From contig NZ_LT607750.1 in assembly GCF_900090235.1 (NCBI RefSeq), forward strand, positions 6,777,501 through 6,841,500: a DNA stretch of 64,000 nucleotides. Direction: 5' to 3'. Below are positions 43,824 through 52,350 of this stretch, piece by piece. The notes under the pieces were generated by a model. The model was not told the DNA's origin, did no database searches, and saw only the letters and a program-made list of their open reading frames with translations. Origin of the DNA: Micromonospora echinaurantiaca. GTDB lineage: Bacteria; Actinomycetota; Actinomycetes; Mycobacteriales; Micromonosporaceae. The position numbers and the translations under genes are program-made. Numbering within the stretch: the first letter of the stretch is position 1; each line of letters starts with the position of its first letter.

Positions 43824-43905
43824 TCTGTCCGGGCCCGCCGGAGCAGCATCGGGGCGCCGCGCCTGACCGGTGCCACCACTCGACAGAGGTCGTACGCTGC
43901 AACGC

Positions 43906-44448
43906 ATGCGTACGTGCCGGGCGACAGCCGCCGGAAAGCTCACGGTGGTCGTGGCCACGCTCGTACTCACCGTCGCCGGCTGCGGCGGCGGACCCAGCCC
44001 GCGGGCCTGGGCGGCGTCGGTCTGCTCGGCGCTGACCCCCTGGCGGGCCGAGATCAGCAAGCTGACCAGCAGCACCGACCAGCAGATGACCGCGCAGACC
44101 ACGCCGGCGCAGGCCAAGGAGAACCTGGTGCGGCTCTTCGGCGGCGCCGAGCAGGCCAGCGAGACGGCCCGGCGCAAGGTCGAGCAGGCCGGCATCCCGG
44201 AGGCCGAGCACGGCGCCGAGGTGTCCGCGGGGTTCCGCACCTCGCTGGCGAAGATGCGCGACGCGTACGGCAAGGCCCGGGACACCATCGACGGGCTGAG
44301 CACCGGCCAGGCCGGCCCCTTCTACGACGGCGTCCGCGCCGCGGTGGACACCCTGAACAAGGAGTACGACGCGAGCGCGCTGGACACCAGCCGGCTCAAC
44401 TCCGAGGAGTTGAAACGCGCCTTCGCCGAGGTGCCGGAGTGTCGCTGA
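43906..44448 (+). CDS. Putative lipoprotein, helical, between hppA and topA
   Basis: 180 residues. Lipoprotein signal with lipobox VAGC (AAGKLTVVVATLVLTVAGCG), then an amphipathic helical domain (ASVCSALTPWRAEISKLTSS, AKENLVRLFGGAEQASETARRK) ending ELKRAFAEVPEC. Contains a Cys pair (VCSAL, PECR) that could form a disulfide. Start is the ATG at 43906. Unrecognised function; homologous small lipoproteins occur upstream of topA in other actinobacteria. Overlaps the next gene by 10 bases. Confidence 0.75.
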   Translation: MRTCRATAAGKLTVVVATLVLTVAGCGGGPSPRAWAASVCSALTPWRAEISKLTSSTDQQMTAQTTPAQAKENLVRLFGGAEQASETARRKVEQAGIPEAEHGAEVSAGFRTSLAKMRDAYGKARDTIDGLSTGQAGPFYDGVRAAVDTLNKEYDASALDTSRLNSEELKRAFAEVPECR

Positions 44449-45293
44449 CCGGAACCGGTGAGCCGCCGGACGGGCAGCCGCCCCCGGCGCTGTTCCCGGT
44501 GCCCGAGCCGGCTCCGCCCGCGCAGGGTCGGCCCGGCCGGCCGGCTACCGGTGGTGGCCGGCGGCGGGGCGGCCGGTCCGGCAGCGCCGGGTCGACCGCG
44601 ACGGCCGACCGGAGCGAGCCGACCGCCGAGGCCGGCCCGCTTGATCCGACCGACCTGTCCGATCCATCCGATCCGTCCGGTCCGGCCGCTGCTGAGGGTG
44701 GCCGGGACGAAGCCCGCCGGCAACTGGTCTTCTTCGGCGCGGAGGCGGCGGACCCGTCGGTCGCCGATCTCGCCGGTCTGCTCGCCGGGCCTGGGGAGGT
44801 GGCGGTGATGGGTGGCACCGCCCGGCTGTCGGTGGTGGTGGACGCCGCTTGGCGGGTGCACGTCCTGGTCGCCGAACTGGCGCTGCGCGGCCTCCCCGCC
44901 AGCTGGGAGGCGACCGAGGACGAGCGGCACGCGGTACGCACCTCGTACACCCGGACCTTGAAGCCGCTGGCGGCGGCGTGGCTGCGCGGGCCGGTGAAGC
45001 GGCCGCCCGCCGGTTTCCATCTCAACGGGCGGCGGCTGCGGCTCTGGCTGGCCGCGGCGGGGGTGGCCGAGCCGGCCGGGTTCCTGCTCCGGCTCGGCGC
45101 GGCCGACGCCGAGTGCCGGGCGGCGGTCGGCGCGGCGCTGGCCGCTGCCGGGCTGGCCGGGGAACCGCTGGAACCGGACGCGGACGGCCCGGCGTACCGG
45201 ATCACCGGCCGTCGCCGGCTGGCCCGGTTGGCCGAACTGGTCGGCGACCGCCCGCCGGCCGCGCCGCCCACCGCCTGGCCCGCCCGGCCCTGA
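44439..45293 (+). CDS. Conserved actinobacterial protein of unknown function upstream of topA
   Basis: 284 residues from a GTG at 44439 inside the end of the lipoprotein gene. A disordered Pro/Gly/Asp-rich first third leads into a folded helical domain starting ARRQLVFFGAEAADPSVADL, with ARLSVVVDAAWRVHVLVAEL, LRTSYTRTLKPLAAAWLRGP-like text (VRTSYTRTLKPLAAAWLRG) and KRPPAGFHLNGRRLRLWL. No catalytic motif. The basic, conserved GRRLRLW patch hints at nucleic-acid contact, which is inference. Overlap with the preceding gene suggests coupled expression. Confidence 0.65.
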   Translation: MSLTGTGEPPDGQPPPALFPVPEPAPPAQGRPGRPATGGGRRRGGRSGSAGSTATADRSEPTAEAGPLDPTDLSDPSDPSGPAAAEGGRDEARRQLVFFGAEAADPSVADLAGLLAGPGEVAVMGGTARLSVVVDAAWRVHVLVAELALRGLPASWEATEDERHAVRTSYTRTLKPLAAAWLRGPVKRPPAGFHLNGRRLRLWLAAAGVAEPAGFLLRLGAADAECRAAVGAALAAAGLAGEPLEPDADGPAYRITGRRRLARLAELVGDRPPAAPPTAWPARP

Positions 45294-45755
45294 CCCGCCG
45301 GACCCGCCCGGCCCGGCGCCGCCGGGCTCGCGCCGCCCGGCTGTCCGGCCGGTCAGCGCCGGGCCCGCCCGGCCCTGCGCTCCGCGCGGGTCGCCGCCGG
45401 GCCGGCACCCGGGCGGGACCGCCCCGGGTGGCGGTGGGCTGTCCGGTCGGCGACAGTGGGGGTGGGGCGGGGTGGTTTGGGCCGGAAAACGGCCGGGTGG
45501 CGCCTCGGCCGAGGGTCCGCCATCGTCACAGTGTCCCGCTCCCGGGCCTACCCACGGTGTACGGTGGCGCCGTCTGGCAACCCCGGCCGCGTCACGGCGG
45601 CGGCGACCGCCCCGCCGGGGTGGTTTGCCGCCCGCGAAACCCGAAACGCGGACGGCGCGTTACGTTGGACATCCGGACCGCCGGGCATCGGCGGGTCGAA
45701 GCCGGCCCGAACGGGACGCGGGCGGCAGTGAGCAGGAGTGAGGTCGGAGAGAAAC
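45294..45755. other. 462-base GC-rich gap before topA
   Basis: Frames in this stretch have no family signature. The first half is C/G-rich low-complexity DNA. The second half presumably holds the topA promoter; a TTACGTTGG at 45660-45668 could contribute a -10 element, but I cannot assign it with confidence. Confidence 0.5.
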
Positions 45756-48566
45756 GTGCCGAGCAACGCTGGAACCACCCGTCTGGTCATCGTCGAGTCA
45801 CCGGCGAAGGCCAAGACGATCTCGGGCTACCTCGGCCCGGGGTACGTCGTGGAGGCCAGCTTCGGCCACGTCCGGGACCTCCCGCGCAACGCCGCCGACG
45901 TGCCGGCCAAGTACAAGGGCGAGCCGTGGGCCCGGCTCGGGGTGGACGTCGACAACGGCTTCCACGCCCTCTACGTGGTCTCCGCCGACCGCAAGCAGCA
46001 GATCAGCAAGCTGGTGAAGCTGGCCAAGGAGGTCGACGAGATCTTCCTGGCGACGGACGAGGACCGCGAGGGCGAGGCGATCGCCTGGCACCTGGTGGAG
46101 ACGCTCAAACCCAAGGTGCCGGTCAAGCGGATGGTCTTCCACGAGATCACCAAGCCGGCCATCCAGGCCGCGGTGGCCAACCCCCGTGAGATCGACCGTG
46201 ACCTGGTCGACGCCCAGGAGGCGCGGCGCATCCTCGACCGCCTCTACGGCTACGAGGTCTCCCCGGTGCTGTGGAAGAAGGTCATGCCGAAGCTCTCGGC
46301 GGGCCGGGTGCAGTCGGTGGCGACCCGGATCGTGGTCGAGCGGGAGCGGCAGCGGATGGCCTTCCGCACCGCCGAGTACTGGGACATCCTGGCCACGCTG
46401 GCGGTCGGCAACGCCGGCGAGGGCCCGCGCAGCTTCAACGCCACCCTGGTCGCGCTGAACGGCGACCGGATCGCCACCGGCAAGGACTTCGAGCCCACGA
46501 CCGGCCGGGTGAAGCCCGGTGCCGGGGTGGTCCACCTCGACGAAGGAGGTGCCCGGGGTCTCGCGGCCCGGCTGGAAGGCCGGCCGTTCACCGTCACCCG
46601 GGTCGAGGAGAAGCCCTACCGCCGCCGCCCGTACGCGCCGTTCATCACCTCGACCCTCCAGCAGGAGGCGGCCCGCAAGCTGCGGTTCTCGTCCCAGCAG
46701 ACGATGCGCACCGCGCAGCGGCTCTACGAGAACGGCTACATCACCTACATGCGTACCGACTCGGTGAACCTGTCGGAGACCGCCATCGCGGCGGCCCGCC
46801 GGCAGATCGTCGAGCTGTACGGCGAGCGGAGCGTGCCGCCGGAGCCGCGCCGCTACACCGGCAAGGTGAAGAACGCGCAGGAGGCGCACGAGGCGATCCG
46901 CCCGGCGGGGGACAACTTCCGCACCCCGGGCGAGGTGGCCAAGGAGCTGTCCGCCGAGGAGTTCAAGCTCTACGAGCTGATCTGGCGGCGCACCATCGCC
47001 TCGCAGATGACCGACGCGGTGGGTTCCAGCGTCTCGGTGCGGATCCGCGCCGTCTCCTCGGCCAGCGAGGAGGCCGACTTCGGCGCCACCGGCAAGACCA
47101 TCACCGACCCCGGCTTCCTGCGGGCGTACGTCGAGTCCAGCGACGACGAGAACGCCGAGGCCGAGGATGCCGAGCGGCGGCTGCCCACCCTGGTCAAGGA
47201 CCAGCCGCTGACCGCCGAGGAGCTGGCCGCGCAGGGTCACCACACCCAGCCGCCGTCGCGCTACACCGAGGCGTCGCTGGTCAAGGCCCTCGAAGAGCTG
47301 GGCATCGGCCGCCCCTCCACGTACGCGTCGATCATGCAGACCATCCAGGACCGCGGCTACGTCTTCAAGCGCGGCCAGGCGATGATCCCGTCCTTCCTGG
47401 CGTTCGCCGTGATCGGGCTGCTCGAGCGGCACTACCCGCGGCTGGTCGACTACGACTTCACCGCCAGCATGGAGAACGAGCTGGACGAGATCGCCGGCGG
47501 TGACCACGCGGCGGTCGACTTCCTCACCGCTTTCTACTTCGGCAGCGCCAACGGCGCCGGCGACCAGGACATCGCCCGCTCCGGTGGGCTGAAGAAGCTG
47601 GTCACCGAGAACCTCAGCGAGATCGACGCGCGCAGCGTCAACTCGATCCCGCTGTTCACCGACGACGAGGGTCGCGAGGTCGTGGTCCGGGTCGGGCGCT
47701 ACGGGCCGTACCTGCAGCGGGCGGTGCCGGGCGAGGCGCCCGCGCCGGTCGCCGAGGGCGAAGAGGGCGGCACCCAGGGCGACCGGGCCCCGATCCCCGA
47801 GGGCCTGGCGCCGGACGAGCTGACCCCGGAGAAGGTGCACGAGCTGTTCCTCGGCGGCGGAGGTGAGCGCAAGCTCGGCGACGACCCGGCCACCGGGGAG
47901 CCGATCCTGCTCAAGTCCGGCCGGTTCGGCCCGTACGTGGCCAGCGGCGAGCGGAAGTCCTCCCTGCTGCGCTCGCAGTCGCCGGATTCGCTCACCTTCG
48001 ACGAGGCGCTCAAGCTGCTCAGCCTGCCCCGGCTCGTCGGGGTGGACCCGGAGGGCAACGAGGTCTTCGCCAACAACGGCCGCTACGGCCCGTACGTCAA
48101 GCGCGGCGAGGAGTTCCGTTCGCTGGACTCCGAGGACAAGATGTTCACCGTCACGCTGGACGAGGCGCTGGCCCTGCTGGCCGCCCCGAAGACCCGCCAG
48201 CGCCGGGCCGCCGCGCCGCCGCTGCGGGAGATGGGCGCCGACCCGCTGACCGAGAAGCCGCTGGTGATCAAGGATGGCCGGTTCGGCCCGTACGTCACCG
48301 ACGGCGAGACGAACGCGTCGCTGCGTCGCGGCCAGACTCCGGAGGCGCTGAGCCTGGAGGAGGCCTCCGAGATGCTCGCCGAGAAGCGCGCCAAGGGCCC
48401 CGCCCCGCGCAAGAAGGCGGCCGCGAAGAAGGCCCCCGCCAAGAAGGCCACGGCGACCAAGAAGACCGCCGCCGCCGCCAAGACCACGGCGAAGAAGACC
48501 ACCACCGCCAAGACCACCACGGCGAAGAAGGCCGCCCCCAAGAAGGCCACCACCCCCACCGACTAG
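45756..48566 (+). CDS. topA: DNA topoisomerase I
   Basis: 936 residues, type IA topoisomerase that relaxes negative supercoils. Toprim domain begins RLVIVESPAKAKTISGYLG, with the acidic triad in ATDEDREGEAIAWH; the catalytic Tyr is Tyr331 in GYITYMRTDSVNLS. The C-terminus has four repeated Topo-C elements of the FGPYV type (RYGPYLQR, RFGPYVAS, RYGPYVKR, RFGPYVTD) rather than zinc fingers, then a Lys/Ala/Thr tail of about 50 residues (KKAAAKKAPAKKAT...). This matches actinobacterial TopA, where the basic tail gives processivity. Start is the GTG at 45756. Confidence 0.97.
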   Translation: MPSNAGTTRLVIVESPAKAKTISGYLGPGYVVEASFGHVRDLPRNAADVPAKYKGEPWARLGVDVDNGFHALYVVSADRKQQISKLVKLAKEVDEIFLATDEDREGEAIAWHLVETLKPKVPVKRMVFHEITKPAIQAAVANPREIDRDLVDAQEARRILDRLYGYEVSPVLWKKVMPKLSAGRVQSVATRIVVERERQRMAFRTAEYWDILATLAVGNAGEGPRSFNATLVALNGDRIATGKDFEPTTGRVKPGAGVVHLDEGGARGLAARLEGRPFTVTRVEEKPYRRRPYAPFITSTLQQEAARKLRFSSQQTMRTAQRLYENGYITYMRTDSVNLSETAIAAARRQIVELYGERSVPPEPRRYTGKVKNAQEAHEAIRPAGDNFRTPGEVAKELSAEEFKLYELIWRRTIASQMTDAVGSSVSVRIRAVSSASEEADFGATGKTITDPGFLRAYVESSDDENAEAEDAERRLPTLVKDQPLTAEELAAQGHHTQPPSRYTEASLVKALEELGIGRPSTYASIMQTIQDRGYVFKRGQAMIPSFLAFAVIGLLERHYPRLVDYDFTASMENELDEIAGGDHAAVDFLTAFYFGSANGAGDQDIARSGGLKKLVTENLSEIDARSVNSIPLFTDDEGREVVVRVGRYGPYLQRAVPGEAPAPVAEGEEGGTQGDRAPIPEGLAPDELTPEKVHELFLGGGGERKLGDDPATGEPILLKSGRFGPYVASGERKSSLLRSQSPDSLTFDEALKLLSLPRLVGVDPEGNEVFANNGRYGPYVKRGEEFRSLDSEDKMFTVTLDEALALLAAPKTRQRRAAAPPLREMGADPLTEKPLVIKDGRFGPYVTDGETNASLRRGQTPEALSLEEASEMLAEKRAKGPAPRKKAAAKKAPAKKATATKKTAAAAKTTAKKTTTAKTTTAKKAAPKKATTPTD

Positions 48567-48570
48567 CCGA

Positions 48571-48631
48571 CCGCCGGGATCTTGGTACGGGAACGCCCCT
48601 TCAGGACGCGTCCGTACCGAGATCGCGGCGG
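48571..48631. terminator. Bidirectional hairpin between topA and the oxidase gene
   Basis: 20-base arms (CCGCCGGGATCTTGGTACGG with CCGTACCGAGATCGCGGCGG) pairing at 18 positions plus a G-T, loop of 21 bases, placed exactly between two convergent genes. Confidence 0.8.
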
Positions 48632-48636
48632 GCTGC

Positions 48637-49950
48637 TCAGCCGAGGATGTGGGTGAGGTGGGGGTTGGTGAAGAGGCGGTTCGGGTCCAGGCGGGCCCGG
48701 ATGGCCTGGAAGTCGGCCCAGCGGGGGTAGGCGGGCGCCAGCGAGGCGGCGTCGCGGTAGTGCAGCTTGCCCCAGTGCGGGCGTCCGCCCAGGCCGGCGG
48801 CGACCTGCTCGAACGCCCGGAAGTACGGCTCGTAGGGCATGCCCACGTACTGGTGCACGGCCAGGTACGCCGAGTCGCGGCCGTAGCCGTGCGACAGCCA
48901 GATGTCGTCGGCGGCGGTGAACCGGATCTCGACCGGGAAGAGCACCTTGAAGGGCAGCCCGCCCACGATCCGGCGCAGCGCGTCCAGCGCCTCGGGCAGC
49001 GCGGCGCGCGGCACCGCGTACTCCATCTCGACGAAGCGGACCCGGCGCGGGGTGCAGAAGACCCGGTCGGAGCGGCCGGTGTAGCGGCGCTCGGTGAGCG
49101 CCCGGGCGGAGACCGCGCTGATCCTCGGGGCGAGCGCCGGCACGGCGCGGCCGAGCCGGCAGGCGCCGGCGAAGACGGTGTTGGACAGGAACTCGTCGTC
49201 CAGCCAGCCGCGCCAGCGGGGCAGCGGCCGGTCGTCGACGGGCACCCGGTCGTTGGTCTTGACCTGCACCCGGTCGGTGTACGGGAACCAGTAGAACTCC
49301 ACGTGGTCGTGCGCCTCGATCAGCTCGGGCAGCTCGCCGAGGACCGCGGCCAGCGGGGCCGGCCGCTCGTGCGCGTGCAGCACGAAGGCGTCCACGCAGC
49401 GCAGGGTGACCTCGACCAGTACGCCGAGCGCGCCGAGCGAGACCCGGGCGGCGGCGAACACGTCCGGGTGCTCGTCGGCGGAGCAGCGCAGCACCTCGCC
49501 GGTGCCGGTGACCAGGGTGAGCGCCTCGACGAAGGTGGAGAGGCAGCCGTAGCCGGCCCCGGTGCCGTGGGTGCCGGTGGAGATCGCGCCGGCGACCGTC
49601 TGCGCGTCGATGTCGCCGAGGTTGGGCAGGGCCAGCCCGTGCGCGGCGAGCAGGCCGTTGAGGGTGCGCAGCGTCATCCCGGCCGGTACGGTGACCAGCC
49701 GGCGCTCGGCGTCCACCCGGACACCGGTGTCCAGCGCGTCCAACTCCATCCGGTGACCGTCGGTGACCGCGACGGCGGTGAACGAGTGCCCGCTGCCGAC
49801 CGCTCGGATCCGCTGGCGGTTCGCCGCGGCGGTCCGGACGGCCTCGGCCACGTCGGTCACCGAGGTGGGGCGCAGGATGGTGGTGGCGGTGCTGCGCTGG
49901 TTGCCGGCCCAGTTGGTCCAGGCGGCGGCGAGCGGTGCGGTGGCGGCCAT
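48637..49950 (-). CDS. FAD-linked D-arabinono-1,4-lactone oxidase family protein
   Basis: 437 residues, VAO-type flavoprotein. FAD-binding domain: RIRAVGSGHSFTAVAVTDG (GSGHS, covalent-His type), TLRTLNGLLAAHGLALPNLG and AGAISTGTHGTG. C-terminal ALO domain: SNTVFAGACRLGRAVP, EFYWFPYTDRVQVKTND and RPHWGKLHY (HWGK motif of aldonolactone/xylitol oxidases). Oxidises a sugar lactone or polyol with O2 or another acceptor. ATG at 49950 follows GAGGAGCG. Divergent from a TetR gene with a palindrome between. Confidence 0.9.
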   Translation of the reverse strand: MAATAPLAAAWTNWAGNQRSTATTILRPTSVTDVAEAVRTAAANRQRIRAVGSGHSFTAVAVTDGHRMELDALDTGVRVDAERRLVTVPAGMTLRTLNGLLAAHGLALPNLGDIDAQTVAGAISTGTHGTGAGYGCLSTFVEALTLVTGTGEVLRCSADEHPDVFAAARVSLGALGVLVEVTLRCVDAFVLHAHERPAPLAAVLGELPELIEAHDHVEFYWFPYTDRVQVKTNDRVPVDDRPLPRWRGWLDDEFLSNTVFAGACRLGRAVPALAPRISAVSARALTERRYTGRSDRVFCTPRRVRFVEMEYAVPRAALPEALDALRRIVGGLPFKVLFPVEIRFTAADDIWLSHGYGRDSAYLAVHQYVGMPYEPYFRAFEQVAAGLGGRPHWGKLHYRDAASLAPAYPRWADFQAIRARLDPNRLFTNPHLTHILG

Positions 49951-49968
49951 TCGCGCTCCTCGACATGA

Positions 49969-49987
49969 ATATGAACTGACTTCATAT
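49969..49987. promoter_or_regulatory. Candidate TetR operator
   Basis: Perfect inverted repeat ATATGAA-CTGAC-TTCATAT, 19 bases upstream of the oxidase start. Farther in the same gap are two CGTTGTACC direct repeats (49993 and 50030 region). The AT-rich palindrome stands out against the GC-rich background. Confidence 0.6.
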
Positions 49988-50097
49988 CAGGAACGTTGTA
50001 CCTGGTAAATACCGCAATCGAGGTCCGCTCGTTGTACCGGTAGTCACTGACATGTGACGTGCAGATATGTTCATCCGTCGAAGGGGGGTGGCGCCGA

Positions 50098-50751
50098 GTG
50101 TCCACACCAGCCGCCACGACCGGGCCGCTGCGCCGCGTACCGGTGCAGGGTCGAAGTGTCGCGCGGGTCCAGCGGATGCTGGACGCCTGCGCCGAGCTCG
50201 TCGACGAGGTGGGGTACGAGGGGCTGACCACGACTCTGCTCGCCGAGCGTGCCGAGGTGGCGATCGGGTCGGTCTACCAGTTCTTTCCGGACAAGCGGGC
50301 GATCGTGCAGGCGCTGACCCTGCGCACGATGGAGTCCTACCTCCAGCGGCTCGACGAGCGGTTCGCCTCCGACGACCTGACCCACTGGTGGGACGGCGTC
50401 GACGCGGGGATCGACGAGTACATCACGATGCACCGTACCGTTCCCGGTTTCCGTACCCTGCACTTCGGCGACGTGGTCGACCTGCACCTGCTCGATGAGC
50501 AGCGGGACAACAACGGGGTGATCGCGGACCAGCTGGCCCGCGTGCTCACCGAACGGTTCGGGCTCACCGACGTGCCCGAGCTGCGCTTCCATCTGGAGAT
50601 CGCGGTGGAGGTGGCCGACGCGCTGATCAAGCTGGCGTTCCGTCGGCGGCCCGAGGGCGACGAGCGGGTGCTGGCCGAGGCGAAGGCGCTCATCCGGGAG
50701 TACCTGCACCAGCAGGTCGAGAGCCCGGTGGACGCCGCGCGGTCCAGCTGA
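50098..50751 (+). CDS. TetR/AcrR family transcriptional regulator
   Basis: 217 residues. N-terminal helix-turn-helix: RMLDACAELVDEVGYEGLTT, LLAERAEVAIGSVYQFFPDK and RAIVQAL is a clear TetR signature. The ligand-binding domain (THWWDGVDAGIDEYITMHRT, FGDVVDLHLLDEQRDNNGV) has no recognised ligand. GTG at 50098 follows AAGGGGGG. Divergent from the oxidase gene, which it probably represses; the PLP-enzyme gene downstream on the opposite strand belongs to the same conserved group in relatives. Confidence 0.9.
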   Translation: MSTPAATTGPLRRVPVQGRSVARVQRMLDACAELVDEVGYEGLTTTLLAERAEVAIGSVYQFFPDKRAIVQALTLRTMESYLQRLDERFASDDLTHWWDGVDAGIDEYITMHRTVPGFRTLHFGDVVDLHLLDEQRDNNGVIADQLARVLTERFGLTDVPELRFHLEIAVEVADALIKLAFRRRPEGDERVLAEAKALIREYLHQQVESPVDAARSS

Positions 50752-50790
50752 CCCGGCGCCGCCGGCCCGGGTGCGTGGGCGGCGGCGGAC

Positions 50791-50939
50791 GGCCCGGGGT
50801 GCGACCGGGCGCGGTGCGACAGAACTGATCGGCCCGGGGTGCGACCGGGCGCGGTGCGACAGAACGATCGGCCCGGGGTGCGCCGGGCGAGGTGCGACAG
50901 GCGGAACGCCCGGGGTGCGACCGGGTGACGGTGCGGAAC
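50791..50939. repeat. Four tandem copies of a 38-40 bp repeat
   Basis: Units start at 50791, 50831, 50870 and 50908 with the pattern GGCCCGGGGTGCGACCGGGC followed by GCGGTGCGACAGAAC. The first two agree over 35 bases; the last two have drifted. Located between the TetR gene and the convergent PLP-enzyme gene; no ORF in it looks coding. Confidence 0.85.
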
Positions 50940-50996
50940 GACCCCGGATGCGGGGAGTGGGTGCGAACCGGCCCCGCGGTGTGCGGGGCCGGTGAC

Positions 50997-52202
50997 TCAG
51001 AGGAACGCGTGGCCCTCGCCCCGGTAGGTGGGCACGGTCGCCACGACCTCGTCCCCCTCCACCAGGTGCAGCTCGTTGACGTGCTCGCAGAGCTCGCCCG
51101 CCTTGGCGTGCCGGAACCACACCCGGTCGCCCACCCGCAGGGTGGCGGCCGCGGTGCCGGCCAGCGGGGTCTGCACCTCGCCGGTGCCCTCGGTGCCGAT
51201 CAGCTTCAGCCCGGCCGGCAGCCACGGCCGGGGAAGGCGGCTGGGCGCGGCCGGACCGGAGGCGATCCAACCGCCGCCGAGCACGGTGGCCAGCCCCGGC
51301 GCCGGCCGGCGGACCACCGCGCAGGCGAAGAACGCCGCCGGGGTGGGCCGCCACGCCCGGTAGGCGTCGAACAGCGTCGGCCCGTACAGGCCCGATCCCG
51401 CGGTGACCTCGGTGACCGCGGGATCGGCGCTGGTCGCCGCCACGCTGCCGGTGCCGCCGCCGTTGACGAACTCCAGCTCGGCGTGTTCGCGTACCGCGGC
51501 CACCGCCGCGCCCCGGCGGGCCAGCAACTCGCGGTACGAGCCGCGCTGGGCCAGCCGGATCGCGGCGCCGAGCACCGCCTGCCCGGGCGGCGCGTCGCCC
51601 AGGCCGGCGATCTGTGCCTCGTAGGCCATCAGCCCGACCAGCCGGAAGCCGGCGCGGCCGGCGACGGTGGCGGCGAGCGCGCCGGCGGCCCGGGCGCTGT
51701 GCACCGGCGACCGGCGCACCCCGACGTGCACCCCGCGCACCGGCCGCCACGAGGCGTCCAGGTCGAGGCAGAGCCGCAGCTCGGCTCGGCGGGCCGGAGC
51801 CCGCACGTCGTCGACCAGGTCGAGCTGTTCGGTGCCGTCCACCATCAGGGTGATCGCGGCGGCGAGCGCCGGGTCGCCGGCCAGCTCGGCGAGCGGGCCC
51901 CGGTCGGCGGTCGGGTAGGCGACCAGCACGTCGTCGCTCACCCCCTGGCGGACCAGCCAGATCGCCTCGGGCAGGGTGAACGCCATCACGCCGCGCCAGC
52001 CGGGCCGGGCGAGCGTCCGGCTGAGCAGGTCACGGCTGCGGACCGACTTGCTGGCGACCCGGAGCGGCTTGCCGGCCGCGCGGTCGACCAGGGCGGTCGC
52101 GTTCGCGTCGTACGCGGTCAGGTCGACCACGGCGTACGGGGGATCGAGGTGGGCGGTCGCCCGATCGAGGCGCTCGCGCAGTTTGTCGCTTTCGGTGGCC
52201 AC
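50997..52202 (-). CDS. PLP-dependent amino acid deaminase/aldolase (alanine racemase N-terminal fold)
   Basis: 401 residues. TIM-barrel PLP enzyme related to D-threonine aldolase: DLTAYDANATALVDRAAGKP, KPLRVASKSVRS (PLP Lys in ASKS), GLMAYEAQIAGLGD, and the C-terminal HAKAGELCEHVNELHLVEGD with the metal-binding His/Cys set. Likely acts on D-amino acids or 3-hydroxy amino acids. Start is a GTG at 52202 with no Shine-Dalgarno visible. Homologues pair with the lactone oxidase and TetR genes in other actinobacteria. Confidence 0.85.
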   Translation of the reverse strand: MATESDKLRERLDRATAHLDPPYAVVDLTAYDANATALVDRAAGKPLRVASKSVRSRDLLSRTLARPGWRGVMAFTLPEAIWLVRQGVSDDVLVAYPTADRGPLAELAGDPALAAAITLMVDGTEQLDLVDDVRAPARRAELRLCLDLDASWRPVRGVHVGVRRSPVHSARAAGALAATVAGRAGFRLVGLMAYEAQIAGLGDAPPGQAVLGAAIRLAQRGSYRELLARRGAAVAAVREHAELEFVNGGGTGSVAATSADPAVTEVTAGSGLYGPTLFDAYRAWRPTPAAFFACAVVRRPAPGLATVLGGGWIASGPAAPSRLPRPWLPAGLKLIGTEGTGEVQTPLAGTAAATLRVGDRVWFRHAKAGELCEHVNELHLVEGDEVVATVPTYRGEGHAFL

Positions 52203-52350
52203 GTGTGCACGCTAACTGTCCGACGGTCAATGCGAAACACCCTCGCGTACGCCCGGCTGTGCGCCGTGGTGCCAGCGGCCTAGGCTCGGCGAGCAGGAGA
52301 ATGTCATCGGTGGGACGGTGTCCCACCGGGTCTAGAGTGTTCCACCGGGG

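Noticed and set aside
45294..45755. Extra gene between the unknown protein and topA
   Set aside because: Frames are low-complexity Arg/Gly/Pro strings without start context or family resemblance.
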